A stretch of 64,000 bases of DNA, taken from assembly GCA_023548195.1 (NCBI GenBank), contig JAJHZJ010000400.1, positions 558,001 to 622,000 of the forward strand, read 5' to 3'. The DNA is from Bettongia penicillata ogilbyi. Its lineage: Eukaryota > Chordata > Mammalia > Diprotodontia > Potoroidae. The translations under genes were made by a program, and so were the position numbers. Of the stretch, positions 23,390 through 34,394 are shown one piece after another. The first letter of the stretch is position 1. The number at the start of each line of letters is the position of its first letter. The notes below the pieces were generated by a model. That model made no database searches and was not told where the DNA came from. It was given only the letters and a program-made list of their open reading frames with translations.

Positions 23390-24350
23390 TTTTTTTAATA
23401 TAATTTTTCATTTTTAACAGTTTATAACAGATAAAACAATTCAGTCTTTTGGTCAGGTGATATTTATTTTTAAAGCATTTGTAATATGGACCACAAAATA
23501 ATTTTTTTCATTAAACATTAACCAGCTGAGACACAAACAATATTTATGTTTGCTAACTTGAAAAGCTCTTGACCTAATTGTCTCCACATTATTACTAAAA
23601 ATTAAAGGACCCTAACTTATAGTTGTTGGTCCAAAGTTCTAAGCCTAATAGTTTAATTTGAGACTTGACCTCAGATGTTCCCCTACCAATAATCTATAAT
23701 TTAATAGATCTGATATTAAGCTTAAAAACCTTTTCACTATAGGAAATTGCCACCAAGAGTAGGGACATTGCAGGGAAACAATATCTCCCCAACTTCATGT
23801 CAATTCCAGGTAGGAGTAGAATGTCAACTTGCATTCAATCAGACTTAAGTCTGCCAGGTGTCAGTGGGGAAACTGAGCCAGGAGACTCCTACCTGAGCCC
23901 AGGCTGAACAGCTGCTCTCCCACCCTTCCCATGAGATCACCTTTTACAGTTCATACTAGCATCTCACAGGCTTACTGACATCATGGATTGGAGGTTCAGA
24001 CCGCCTTTCTTGCTATCCTGGAGTTAGACTCAGAAGAACAGTCACTTAATAGCCCCATAGCATCTAAAAATAACAATTTCCCATAACCAAGTTTCAAATA
24101 AGATTATAGTTTCACTTTGGCAAAGGAATATCTTTTGAAGCAAGTCTTAAGTGACTTACGTGCCTTTCTATACATGTTCTACTTCCTGATTGAATAGCAA
24201 TCATAAAATCAAATTTACCATTAAAACCTTAACTTTTCCAGCAATGCCAAATTTTACCTGAGGTTACCTTTCTCTAGGAAATTTAGACTAATTTTTTTCC
24301 CCCAAACTAAAGATGTCATTGATTTATTCTCAGTAATTAATTCAGTCAAT
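23390..24350 (-). other. 3' extension of the inserted element, origin unknown
   Basis: This lies inside the target-site duplications but beyond the L1-like 3' UTR. It ends in an A-rich tail (T-rich on plus at 23388-23420) and holds an AATAAA signal on the minus strand near 23467-23474. It has no open frame of note and no repeat I recognise. Possible origins are 3' transduction of genomic sequence downstream of the source copy, a chimeric cDNA, or a longer native 3' UTR of a different subfamily. Confidence 0.5.
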
Positions 24351-25369
24351 TGTTTTAATACCAATTGCTTTTACCTCACTTTGTAACATGTCCAATTTTT
24401 CTCCCCATCACTCCCCTCCCCCCACTTCCTAATACCTTGCATTCTAATTACTCCTTCCCTCAATGTATCTTCCCTTCTATCACACCCCACCCTTCCGTTA
24501 TCCCCATCTTCTCTCTTTTCTTGTAGGGCAAGATAAATTTCTATACCCCATTCGTTGTATTTCTTATTTCCCAGTTATATGTAATAAAATTTCTCAACAT
24601 TTGTTGCTAATACTTTGAATTCCAACTTCCCTCCCCCCCATCTCTCTGACCCCACTGAGAAGGCAAGCAATTCAATACAGACTAAATATGTGTCATTTTG
24701 CAAAAGACTTCCATAATAATCTTGTTGTGCAATACTAACTATATTGTCCTCTGTCCTACTCTGTCCCCCTCATTTTTTCCCCTCAATTGACCTTGTCCCT
24801 TTTTGAAAGTATTTATTTTAGTAAATCCCTTCTCCCATTTGCCCTCCCTTCTAACATTTCCCTCACCCCACTTGTTGCCTCCTCCCCTACTTTCCTGTGC
24901 TGTAAGATAGATTTTCATATCATATTTAGTGAGCATGTTATTCCCTCCTTCAAGCATATGTGGAGAGAGTAGCTTCACTTTTCTCTTCTCCCCTTTTCCC
25001 TTTTTTCCTCCATTGAACAAGATGTTTCTTATCTATTTTATGAGTTATAGCCTGCCCCATTCCATTTCTCCCTTTCTCCTCCCAATATTTTCCTCCCTCA
25101 CCCTTAATTTTTTGTTTCATTTTATAGTGTGGATATCATCTCTTCTGATTCAACACACCCTGTACTCTCTGTCTACATGTGTGTCTGCATGTATAATCTC
25201 TTCATCTACCCAAATACTCAGAAAAGATTCAAGAGTTATAAATATTTTCTTTCCATGTAGTAATGTAAACAGTTCAGCTTTAGAAAGTCTTTTATGATTT
25301 TTCTTTCCTGTTTACCTTTTCCTGCTTCTCTTGATTCTTGCATTGGAACGTCAAATTTTCTGTATAGAT

Positions 25370-26338
25370 CTTACCTCAATATGAATGATTGAAAGTCCTC
25401 TATATCTTTGAATGACCACTTATTCCCTTGAAATATTATACCCATATTTGCTGAGTAGGTGATTGTTTCAATCTCAGTTCCTTGGACCTCTGGGATATCC
25501 CATTCCAAGCTCTTTGATCCCGTAAGGTTGAAGTTGCCAGATCCTGTGTTATCCTGATTGTATTTCCACAATACTCAAATTATTTCTTTCTAGTTGTTTG
25601 CAGTATTTTCTCTTTGATTTGAGAACTCTGAAATTTGACCACAGTAGTCCTAGGAGTTTCTCTTTTTAGGTCTCTTTCAGGAGGTGCTCAGTGGATTCTT
25701 TCAATATTTATTTTGCCCTCTGGTTTTAGAATATTAAGGCAGTTTGCCTTGATAATTTCATGGAAAATAATGTCTAAGCTCTTTTTTTTGATCATGGTTT
25801 TCAGATAGTTCCATAATTTTTAAATTGTTTCTCCTGGATCTATTTTCCAGGTTAGTTGATTTTCCAATGAAATGTTTCTCATTATCTTCTATTTTGTCAG
25901 ACTTTTGTTTTGTTTTCTAACTGCTTGGTTTAACTCATAGTCATTCATTTCCCTGAACTCAGTTCTCTCTTTCAAACAATTATTTTGTTCAGTGAGCTTT
26001 TGAACATTCTCCTCCATTTGGCTAATTCTGCTTTTTAAAACCTCCTTCTCTTTGTTGTCTTTTTGAACCTCTTTTTCCAATTGAGTTACAGTCATTTTAA
26101 AGCTGTTATTTTCCTCAGCATTTTTTTGGTTCTCCTTTAGTAAGCTGCTAACTCATTTTTCAAGCTCTTCTATTGCCTGAGTCCAATTTAAGTTCCCTTT
26201 GGAGGCCCTGGAGGCAGGGCCCTTGACTTCCTCTGACAGCATGCCTTGTTCTTCCTCATTGGAAATAATGGAGGAAGAAACCTGTTCCCCAAGAAAGTAA
26301 CCCTCTATGGTCATATTTTGTTCCCTTTTTTGGGGCAT
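25370..26338 (-). pseudogene. HAL1/L1 ORF1p pseudogene, minus copy
   Basis: ATG at 26338 opens a 61-codon piece with the motif TIEGYFLGEQ and an acidic stretch. The same motif occurs in the plus copy at 27.85 kb. A Lys/Glu-rich coiled coil follows (26095 down to 25889, heptads with 'MEENVQKLTEQNNCLKER'). Then come the RNA-binding part and the carboxyl end near 25371-25571 ('WSFKDIEDFQSF'). ORF1p is an RNA-binding trimer that coats element RNA. The pieces lie in different frames and are separated by stops, so it is dead. Confidence 0.75.
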
Positions 26339-26929
26339 TTTCCCAGCCAGTTACTTGATTTCTGAGTTTCCCCTCCACATCTACCTCACCCCCAGTTCAG
26401 ACAATATAGCACTGGAGGCTAAGATTCAGATTTGGTGCTCCAATCCTTCAGGAGCTTTAGGCAGGGACAGGGCTGCCACACATGGCTCAGTTCCCTCAGG
26501 GGCTTTACTATGAGACCTACAACAATAGAGGCAGTCTACTGCCTGTCTAGGGAGCCCCATCTGCTGCTGCCTCCACTGCTGCCACCTGAGGAGGCTTGAG
26601 TTATGAGGGCACCCTGCTTCCTTCTCAGCCAGTCAGAAAAACACTCTCACTGACCTTTAGCACCTATGGGCTAAGTGGTCTGTGCTGCTGCTGGAGATTC
26701 TGTCCCTGAAGCCAAGGCTGAGTTGGGCTCTGCTCCATGTCCAGTGTGACAGACCTTTCTCATTGGTCTTTCAGGCCACTCTGGGCTAGTAATCTCCTCC
26801 ACTCTGTCATTCTATGGCTTCTGCTCCTGTAGAATTTGTTGAGAATTCTTTGTTACAGGTATTTTATAGACTGTGGGGTAAAAGCTAGTGTATGTGCATC
26901 TTTCTACTCTGTCATCTTGGCTCCACCCC
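26339..26929 (-). promoter_or_regulatory. L1-type 5' UTR (internal promoter region) of the minus copy
   Basis: This is a GC-rich block next to AT-rich flanks, between the element's 5' end and the ORF1 ATG. L1-family 5' UTRs hold internal RNA polymerase II promoters, so promoter function is known for the family and inferred here. Confidence 0.5.
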
Positions 26930-26945
26930 AGGAATCTAGATTTCT

Positions 26946-26995
26946 GATTCCAAACAGAGGTGTGGGTTTAATTTTCCATTCTCTCAATACTTTTT
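26946..26995 (-). repeat. MIR, second half, resuming after the insertion
   Basis: 'gattccaaacagaggtgtgggtttaattttccatt' continues the antisense MIR left at 23389 ('...gactccaaactcagtg...tttccac'). Confidence 0.6.
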
Positions 26996-27163
26996 TTTCT
27001 TCCAACAGACCAACAAACTAGGAATTTTTACGTATTTGTCAAGCTCTAAATAAGTTATTTGCAGATTTGGATTGTAAAGCAATACTTGCTTAGGTAAAAT
27101 AATTAAAATGGTACATTAGGAAAGCTTGCACAGCACAAATCTTCTTTTAAAAAATGTAGAAAA
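26996..27163. other. Spacer between the two head-to-head elements
   Basis: AT-rich sequence without a recognised feature. Together with 26930-26995 it forms the 234-base gap between the two 5' ends. The last 8 bases (GTAGAAAA, 27156-27163) are the candidate target-site duplication of the plus copy. Confidence 0.5.
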
Positions 27164-27825
27164 GAAGATGGTGGAGTAGAAAGATTCACATATGCTAGCC
27201 CCTAACCCACAGCCCATAAAACATCTATAAAGAAAAACTCCCAACAATTCTTGAGCAGCGGAAGTCACACATCAATGGAGTCGAGGAGATTTGTGTTCCA
27301 GAGTGTCCTGAAAAACTGACACCAAAGGTCTGTCGTGCACCAAACCAGAGCAGAGCCCAACGCTGCCTTGGCTGCGCAGCACTGAGAGGAGCAGATCCAA
27401 GCAGGCTTCAGGGACAAACTCTGCAGTGGCCATGCAGGTCCCTCCACCCACAGACACCAAAGGTCAGTGAGAGAGCCTGTTTGGCTGGCCAAGAGGGGAG
27501 TGGGGTGTCCCCATAACTCAGGCCCCCTTGGGAGGCAACAGTGGAGGCAGCAGCAGACAGGGGCTGCCAAAGCAGACAGGAGCTCAGATCCATTATGGAA
27601 GATCTCCACATAAATCCCCTGAGAGGACTGAGCCATGTTTGGCAGCCCTGCCCCCATCTGAGCACCAGAATTTAATCTCACACTGAATAGCAGCCCTGCC
27701 CCTGCCAAAAACCCTGAGGCTGGGAAGCAGCATTTGAATCTCAGACCTCAAGCACTAGCTGGGTGGATCTGGAGGCAAGGCTGGGGTGGAGAGGAATCTC
27801 AGAAGTCAAGCAGCTAGCTGGGAAA
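27164..27825 (+). promoter_or_regulatory. L1-type 5' UTR (internal promoter region) of the plus copy
   Basis: GC-rich leader before ORF1. Several long minus-strand open frames here (27265-27708 and others) arise from its base composition and have no known domain. Promoter activity is inferred from the L1 family and not visible directly. Confidence 0.5.
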
Positions 27826-28929
27826 ATGCCCAGAAAAGGGGAAAAAAAATAAGACCATAGAAGGTTACTTTCTTGGTGAACAGATATCTCCTCCCATCCT
27901 TTCTGATGAGGAAGAACAATGCTTACCATCAGAGAAAGACATAGAAGTCAAGGTTTCTGTATCCCAAACATCCAAAATAAATATTCAATGGGCTCAGGTC
28001 ATGGAAGAGCTCAAAAAAGGATTTTGAAAATCAAGTTAGACAAGTGGAGGAAAAACTAGGAAGAGAAATGAGAGAGATGCAAGAAGAGCATGAAAAGCGG
28101 GTTAACACCTTGCTAAAGGAGACCCAAAAATATGCTGAAGAAAATAACACCTTGAAAAATAGACTAACTCAATTGGCAAAAGAGGTTCAAAAAGCCAATG
28201 AGGAGAAGAATGCTTTCAAAAGCAGGATCAGTCAAATGAAAAAGGAAGTTCAAAAGCTCACTGAAGAAAATAGTTCTTTCAAAATTAGAATGGAGCAAAT
28301 GGAGGCTAATGATTGTATGAGAAACCAAGAAATCACAAAACAAAAATAAAAGAATGAAAAAAATGGAAGATAATGTGAAATATCGCATTGGAAAAATAAC
28401 TGACCTGGAAAATAGATCCAGGAGAGACAACTTAAAAATTATGGGACTACCTGAAAGCCATGATCAAAAAAAGAGCCTAGCAATCATCTTTCATGAAATT
28501 ATCAAGGAAAACTGCTCTAATTTTCTAGAACCAGTGGGCAAAATAAATATTCAAGGAATCCACCGATCCCTGCCTAAAATAGATCCAAAAAGAGAAACTC
28601 GTAGGAACATTGTGGCCAAATTCCAGAGTTCCCAGGTAAAGGAGAAAATATTGCAAGGAACTAGAATGAAACAATTCCAGTATTGTGGAAATACAATCAG
28701 GATAACTCAAGATCTAGCAGCTTCTACAATAAGGGATCAAAGGGCATGGAACAGGATATTCCAGAAGTCAAAGGAACTAGGACTAAAACCAAGAATCACC
28801 TACCCAGCAAAACTGAGTATAATACTTCAGGGGAAAAAGTGGTCTTTCAATGAAATCGAGGACTTTCAAGCATTCTTGATGAAAAGACCAGAGCTGAAAA
28901 GAAAATTTGACTTTCTAACACAAGAATGA
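27826..28929 (+). pseudogene. HAL1/L1 ORF1p, nearly complete but frameshifted
   Basis: The ATG at 27826 matches the ORF1 start of the minus copy. Parts in order are an N-terminal region with TIEGYFLGEQ and an acidic stretch, a long coiled coil (28044-28349, heptads including 'KEVQKLTEENSSFKIRMEQM'), and an RRM-like domain opening with 'RSRRDNLKIMGLPE'. The C-terminal RNA-binding domain follows ('RITQDLAASTIRDQRAWNRI', then 'PAKLSIILQGKKWSFNEIED'), ending at 28929. The last 191-codon frame (28354-28926) is uninterrupted. Frame breaks lie near 27840-27850, 28014-28025 and 28345-28354, so the copy is inactive but not old. Total length, about 360 codons, fits L1 ORF1p. Confidence 0.85.
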
Positions 28930-29064
28930 AAAGGAGCATGAAAAGGTAAACAGCAAAGAGAAGTCATGAGGGACTTACTAAAGTGGAACTGTTTACATTC
29001 CTACATGGAAAGACAATATTTTTAACTCCTGAATCTTTTCAGTATGTGGGTAGTTGGTGGTATT

Positions 29065-29160
29065 ACACACACACACACACACACATGCACACACACACAT
29101 GCACACACACACACATACACACACATGCACACGCGCACACACACACACACATACACACAG
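29065..29160 (+). repeat. (CA)n microsatellite with interruptions
   Basis: ACAC units with ATGC, GCGC and ATAC interruptions, inside the 3' UTR of the plus copy. Confidence 0.9.
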
Positions 29161-30034
29161 ACAGAGAGCGCAGAGTGAATTGAATAGGATGGGATCATAT
29201 CCTAAAAAAAGAAGTTAAGTGGTGAGAGAGAAATGCAGGGTGAAATGGAATGGGGCAAATTATCTCTCATAGAAGAGGCAGGTAGGAGACTTTTCAGTGG
29301 AGGGAAAAGGAAGGGAGCTGAGAGAAAAACATGAAGTTTACTCTCATCACATTCAACCAAGGAAGGAATAAAATGCACACTCATTTTGGTATGAAAACCT
29401 ATCTTACAATACAGGAAAGTGGGAGAGAAGGGGATAAGCAGGGTAGGGGGGATGATGGAAGGGAGGGCAATGGGAGGAGGGGCAATTTGAAGTCAACACT
29501 CTTGGGGAGGGACAGGATCAAAAGACAGAATAGAAGCAATGGCGGGCAGAGTAGGATGAGGGGAAATATAGTTAGTCTTACACAACATGACTATTATCAA
29601 AGTCATTTGCAAAACTACACAAATATGACCTATATTGAATTGCCCACCTTCCCAAAGGGAATGGGTGAGGAGAGAGGGATGAAGAGAAGCTGGAACTCAA
29701 AGTTTTAGGAACAACTGTTGAGTATTGGTCTTGCTACTAGGAAATAAGAAATACAGGTAATGGGGAATAGAAAGTTATCTGGCCCTACAGGACAAAAGAG
29801 AAGATGGGAACAAAAGAAGGGAGGGAGGATAGAAGAGAGGGCAGATTGGTGATAGGGGAAATTAGAATGCTTTGTGTATTGGGGTGAGGGGAGGGGACAA
29901 ATGGGAAGAAAATTTGGAACCCAAAATTTTGTGAAAATGAATGTAAAAAGGTGAGTAAATAAATTTAACTAAAAAAATTTAGGTAGAAAATTATGTGATT
30001 TAAGTTATGTTGTTATCACACATAGTGAAAAAGA

Positions 30035-30235
30035 AGCCGCCCAGTGTATTAGAACATCTCCAAACATATTTGGCCTGCAGAAATAAGAGGTTTGGATTTG
30101 ACCCTTCTTTGGATATTTCTAAGTAAACCTGGGCAAATCTCTTACTTAAACTTTCTGCACCTCACTTTCTTCATCTGTCAAATAAATATAATAATAACTC
30201 TAGTATGTACTTGTGACTATGATAACAATGACATT
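30035..30235 (+). repeat. MIR
   Basis: 'gtttggatttgaccc', 'acctgggcaaatctcttacttaaact' and 'tcatctgtcaaataaatataataataact' form a diverged MIR body. Confidence 0.6.
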
Positions 30236-30249
30236 AAGAACTAATATAT

Positions 30250-30506
30250 CAACATTTATTAAGCACCTATCTACTGTTCCAGGAACAGTATTTCTTCTTT
30301 ATAAATATCATTTTTTTTGATCCTCACAACAACTCCAAGAATTAGGTGCTGTTATTATTCCCACTTTACAGATGTGTAACCTGAAGAAAACAGAGGTTAA
30401 GAGACTTACACAAGGACACTCAGTTAATAAATGTCTGAGGTCAAATTTGAACTCAGATATTCCTGACTCTATGCCTGCCACACTATCTGCTATGTAATCT
30501 AGCTGC
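30250..30506 (-). repeat. MIR/THER-type SINE, antisense
   Basis: On the plus strand: 'tttattaagcacctatctactgttcc', 'gatcctcacaacaactcc', 'cccactttacagatg...cagaggttaagagactta', 'aaatttgaactcag' and the head complement 'atctagctgcc'. It is nearly full length on the minus strand. Confidence 0.75.
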
Positions 30507-30768
30507 CTATTTGAATTTATTTATATGAATTTTATTTCTGTTTCTTAAAGTTTAGAGAGTATTTTAAAAGGGCTCATTGGATTTAAATGCTATACTAACA
30601 CTTCTGGAACATCTTTTAGATATGAGATATCAGAATGCCAATTAATCCTTAGAAGTTAAGCAATGGAGGTGAATACATGAGTTGAGGCTCTAACTTTCAG
30701 GATTAGCTGAAGCCCAAACACGATTTACTAACTTCTGACTAAGCACACGTAAATGGACCCGCATATTT

Positions 30769-30973
30769 TTAATGGATTTTGGATAAAGATATGGGCAGTT
30801 GATCAATTCCTACAGGAGGGATCTTAGAAGGGTAGGAATTTCTAATCTTGGAAAACACACCATCTATAACTGCCTGGGTTAGTTGGATTGCAATTTCATC
30901 TTGACCTGTTTCCCTTTTCTCTTTCATGGCAGGTGAAGGATGATGTGGCCAATTTCCAGTGTTTTTATCTCTT
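30769..30973 (-). CDS. Candidate terminal coding exon of an unidentified gene
   Basis: On the minus strand a long pyrimidine tract and CTTTTATAG acceptor end at 30974. The 205 bases that follow are open in the frame entered with one leftover base, and end in TAA at 30769-30771. The 67-residue peptide is unlike the simple-sequence peptides around it. It has mixed composition, with an amphipathic-looking segment 'DEIAIQLTQAVIDGVFSKIR' and a Pro-rich end ('YPSKIPPVGIDQLPISLSKI'). AATAAA-type signals lie about 240 bases further on (plus coordinates near 30515-30536). I do not recognise the protein and see no upstream exon. It could be a real last exon, a decayed exon or chance. Confidence 0.35.
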
Positions 30974-31914
30974 CTATAAAAGAAAAAAAAAATTTCATTT
31001 AATCTCATTCAAATAGAAAGTTCATTATTTAAATGATGAAATTTAATTCTACCTGATTATATGAGTTCAAATGACCATAACTTTCTAATAATGCTCTCTC
31101 TTGTTTGGAAATAAATGTTGTCAATCCTGGAAATCATCAAGGATAACTGAACTAATATAAATTATTAGAAAATATATCAGTCAATTCAAAACACCCTCAG
31201 GGCAACAACATTATTTGTTTTAATTAATACAAAAGCACATCAAAAAACAGAGAAAATTTTAGGATGAGCAAAAATTGAAACATCAGTTAATAAACACACA
31301 GAAAACAAAATATTCCATTTTAGCTTTCAATAAATTTATGAGGTTGCATTAACAAGGCATTTCACAAAAGCCTAATCATAGTAAACCTATTATAATGGAA
31401 TTGTGGTATCCTGGGGTACACCTTCAGTTGTTCAATTGCAGAAACTGAAAGGAAAATGAAATATCATATTTCAGCTTGCTTTTCCTGCTGGCAGACAACA
31501 TAAAAGATAATAGAAATTTGGAAGAATGCACCCCATAAATCCTGATCTGGATCTGCACTATTGATCAGTCAGTAGGAACCAAATTATGTGAAAGGAAAAA
31601 GATGGACTATGCAGTTTGCTTGTTCTAATTAATGAAAAAGAGCATTTTATTTGATTTTTCAACATACTTTTTATGAATCATGAACTTTATATTTTGATAT
31701 GCAGATGGGTCTGATTTATGGATTTCAACTCACATTTTCCTATGTTCAGGTTGGTGAAAGTATCTAAATATATATTACCTACATATAAACTGACCAGCTT
31801 TGTATCTTTCAATATTACTCACATTAAGATTTTAACTAGCTTACATTGTTTGAAAATTAAGTGTTTTGATTTCCCATTGAACTCAGGAGAGTGACATACT
31901 CAAAATATACGTTT
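30974..31914. other. Unassigned, single-copy-looking sequence
   Basis: No repeat is recognised. The segment 31420-31760 is compositionally mixed, free of simple sequence and repeat phrases, and could be a conserved noncoding element, but this cannot be judged from one sequence. Confidence 0.35.
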
Positions 31915-32060
31915 TTAGGAAAACATTCAGAATCAATTGATCAACTTTCACTGAATCTCTACTGTTCCCAGAGCCCTGCTCTAGACAGTGAAGGGAGAAA
32001 CAAAATAAACCAAAAAAAAAGAGTGCCTACCACTATTGAGCTTGTAGTCCAGCTGAGGAC
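31915..32060 (+). repeat. Ancient dispersed repeat, 5' block
   Basis: 'tgaatctctactgttcc...gctctagacagtgaaggg' followed by 'gtgcctaccactattgagcttgtagtc' matches the opening block of the family at 1771, diverged. Confidence 0.45.
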
Positions 32061-32344
32061 ATATACATTTTTCTTTGACTGTTTGAAGATGACTTCTATT
32101 TTTCCTCTTCAGATATACCAATTCTCCCCATTTATAATAATACTTTCATTTCCCTTATTATCAGGAAAAACATTTTTGAAAAGCATTTCTTATTGTGATT
32201 CATTTATAATTTTATAAAATTGGTAAAATTTATAGAGATTCTTCTTTTCTGTTATAATTCCCTTTCCTAATTTTTTACAATAAAAATGATCAAGACTATC
32301 AAGACCTTGAATCAACTAATTTCTTTGATTCTCCCAGAGTGTAA

Positions 32345-32895
32345 ATGTTGGGGTGTATGATGTATTCATGGAGGACTAGCACCCCTGTTATGAGGGCTTG
32401 CTGAGTTCCTTTCAGGACTGCTCATCAAACGTTGATGTCTACCTGTCATTCAACTCTCACCTGTGGCTTCAAGAAGCTATATACCACACTCAGATAAAAC
32501 CATTCCATCAGATGGACTTAACCAGGTTGAGGATACCCAATAGTCCTCCAAAGTGTTGGTGAGTTAAAGGAATGTCCATCCTAAGCATGAGAAGACTTCT
32601 CTCAATGGAATGAGTAGATGAGAACAATTTGTTTCAGTTTCCATGAAGGCAGATGCAGCAGGTCCTGTGAGATGCTTAGAGTTTAATCATATGTTGAAGA
32701 TGCTAAGGTAACCTACTAAATCCCAGGCCATTGCCAATCATCTTGACTTTTGTTTTGCCACGGGACTTCAATGACTCTGAAAGAGAAATTGAGGATGACG
32801 ACTTCATGCAACTGCCTCATTTAAATCCAATTCACACGCAAGTCAAGACAAGTCACCTCATGATGTCACTGGTCCTCTTCAGAAACAAACAATGA
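32345..32895 (+). mobile_element. 3' end of a non-L1 LINE (probably RTE-like), source of SINE tails
   Basis: Recognised phrases are 'gatgtctacctgtca', 'caactctcacctgtggctt', 'taaccaggttgaggataccc', 'gagaagacttct' and 'gagaacaatttgtttc'. The terminal block is 'aaatccaattcacacgcaagtcaagac', 'gatgtcactggtcctcttc' and 'aacaatgaac'. The last 130 bases match the tail blocks at 43545-43720 (plus) and 60465-60590 (minus). A LINE whose 3' end is shared with SINEs is usually their enzyme source. The coding part is not present here. Confidence 0.65.
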
Positions 32896-33264
32896 ACAGC
32901 ATTGTTGGTGAAATATGTGATATAAAAATTGCCATTTCATGGTAAAAATAAAAAAGCTAAGTTTGTATTGCCTTGGTAGATAATGCAGTATGACAGATGA
33001 AAAACTAAAAATGAGGTGAATTCATTTTAACCGATAGATCTTATGAAAATAATCACAGTACCCATAAATATTCACCCATGGAAAGGTAGAGATATTATTG
33101 AAACAAAAACATTAGCAACATTTTTCATACTTTAAATATTTTGGAATTTAGCAAGATTTTGGCAAAATATTTTCGAATTTAATTATTTCTTGGTAGTGGG
33201 CAAATGGAAGAAGCATAAATTTGAAAAAAATCTCCCCAAGAACCAATAATTTAAATTATGAGCT

Positions 33265-33400
33265 GCATTGAGAGTTCTGCGCTATGTGATAAGAATTAGG
33301 TAAGAATGAAATAGTGCTTGTCCTCAAGGACCTTACGTTATACTTACTTTATAGAGTAAGTATACAAGTAAGTAGATCTTATAAAGCATATTCCAAGTAA
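33265..33400 (+). repeat. Ancient dispersed repeat, 5' block, diverged
   Basis: 'gcgctatgtgataagaattagg' and 'tgcttgtcctcaaggaccttacgttata' correspond to the 'gtgctaagcgctgggg' and 'tccctgccctcaaggagctcacatt' boxes of the family. Confidence 0.5.
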
Positions 33401-34394
33401 CATAAAATTATTTCAAAAGGGCACAGACTACTAACAATTGTGAGGACTGCAAAGGGTTCTCAGAACAGCTAGCACTCATTGTTCAATTCTTGTACAAAAA
33501 TTGTTCATAATAATGGAATCTGGGTTAGATGCCTAACATTTCTTCAGTGATGATATGAGAATGTTAATATTATTTTCCTTGGCTGAAGTGATCACCACTT
33601 CTGTATTCATACTGTTCATATGAATTTTATCATATTTCTTTTTGTATTCTGTCTTACATTCTCATTTAAAATTCTTTAGTGGCAGAGATCTTACTTTTCT
33701 TAACTTTCTTATCTCCAACAACTCACAAAGTGTCTTCACATATGTAGTCTCTCCACAGACATTGGTTAAATTATTGATGAATGCAAATTTTCATTTTCAG
33801 TATGAAACCACTTAACTGAACGATCCCATCAGAATTATCTTAGTTACTAAATAATTATCACCTTTAAAACAATCAACTGACCAACCAATTAGTTGAACTG
33901 TTAAGTTGATTAGTGTCCAACCTACATCAACTCTGATTTAATGTGAAAGGACCTATGATTTCATCCATGCAGATATTCCTTCAAAAGATATCAGATCTCC
34001 TCTGTGCCTTAGTAGTTAGATTTCATGGGGTAATGTGGTTAAAAAAAAACACATCATGCAGTGGACCCTCTCCTAGGTATAAGACAGGTCCTTAGACACA
34101 AGGATATGCTCAGTTGCCCGTTTAAATTTGTTCTGCTCTCTAAAGGATCATTATTCTGATAGCATAGCCTTAGAAAATCTAGGATCCCCTTGATGCTCTG
34201 ATGAGATGTCCGTCTAGGAATTTACTAAGCAACCCAGCCAAGCAATGTTTTTCTTGTGTCTTTTAATTGGGTTCTTTTATTTTAATAGTCAAGATAAACT
34301 TAATAATCCAGAATTTGAGAATTAATCTACTTGTGATATATTTGAGGCCAAACCAATGTTACCCTCTTTTAACTTATGCATTTGTAGATGGAAT
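33401..34394. other. Unassigned sequence
   Basis: About 1 kb of AT-rich sequence without a recognised gene, exon or repeat. Confidence 0.4.

Larger units (their letters stand above)
23390..26929 (-). mobile_element. ORF1-only L1-type element (HAL1-like) with a 3' extension
   Basis: About 3.54 kb, flanked by a 16-bp duplication with one mismatch (23374-23389 and 26930-26945). Read on the minus strand it has an L1-type start ('ggggtggagccaagatgacagag'), a GC-rich 5' UTR (26339-26929), a broken ORF1, and a GA-rich 3' UTR to about 24350. About 0.96 kb of sequence not found in the neighbouring element at 27164-29982 comes next, then an A-rich end. There is no ORF2. The duplication places all of this in one retrotransposition event, presumably by L1 machinery in trans. 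Confidence 0.75.
27164..29982 (+). mobile_element. ORF1-only L1-type element (HAL1-like), plus copy
   Basis: About 2.82 kb. It begins 'gaagatggtggagtag', an L1-type start, and has a GC-rich 5' UTR to 27825 and ORF1 at 27826-28929. After the carboxyl end of ORF1 come a CA microsatellite, a GA-rich 3' UTR and an 'aataaatttaact' A-rich end. There is no ORF2. GTAGAAAA occurs at 27156-27163 and again at 29983-29990, a candidate 8-bp target-site duplication. It is the best-preserved ORF1 element in the window. Confidence 0.8.

Noticed and set aside
24739..25297. Open frames on both strands around 25 kb
   Set aside because: They fall in the GA-rich (CT-rich on plus) 3' UTR of the minus HAL1-like element and reflect base bias.
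27265..27708. 147-codon minus-strand open frame, one of the longest in the window
   Set aside because: It lies antisense to the GC-rich 5' UTR of the plus HAL1-like element. The composition is that of a GC-rich leader, and it has no known domain or coding context.
29065..29160. CA-rich tract considered as Z-DNA-forming regulatory DNA
   Set aside because: It is a common microsatellite inside a retroelement 3' UTR, with no other sign of regulatory function.
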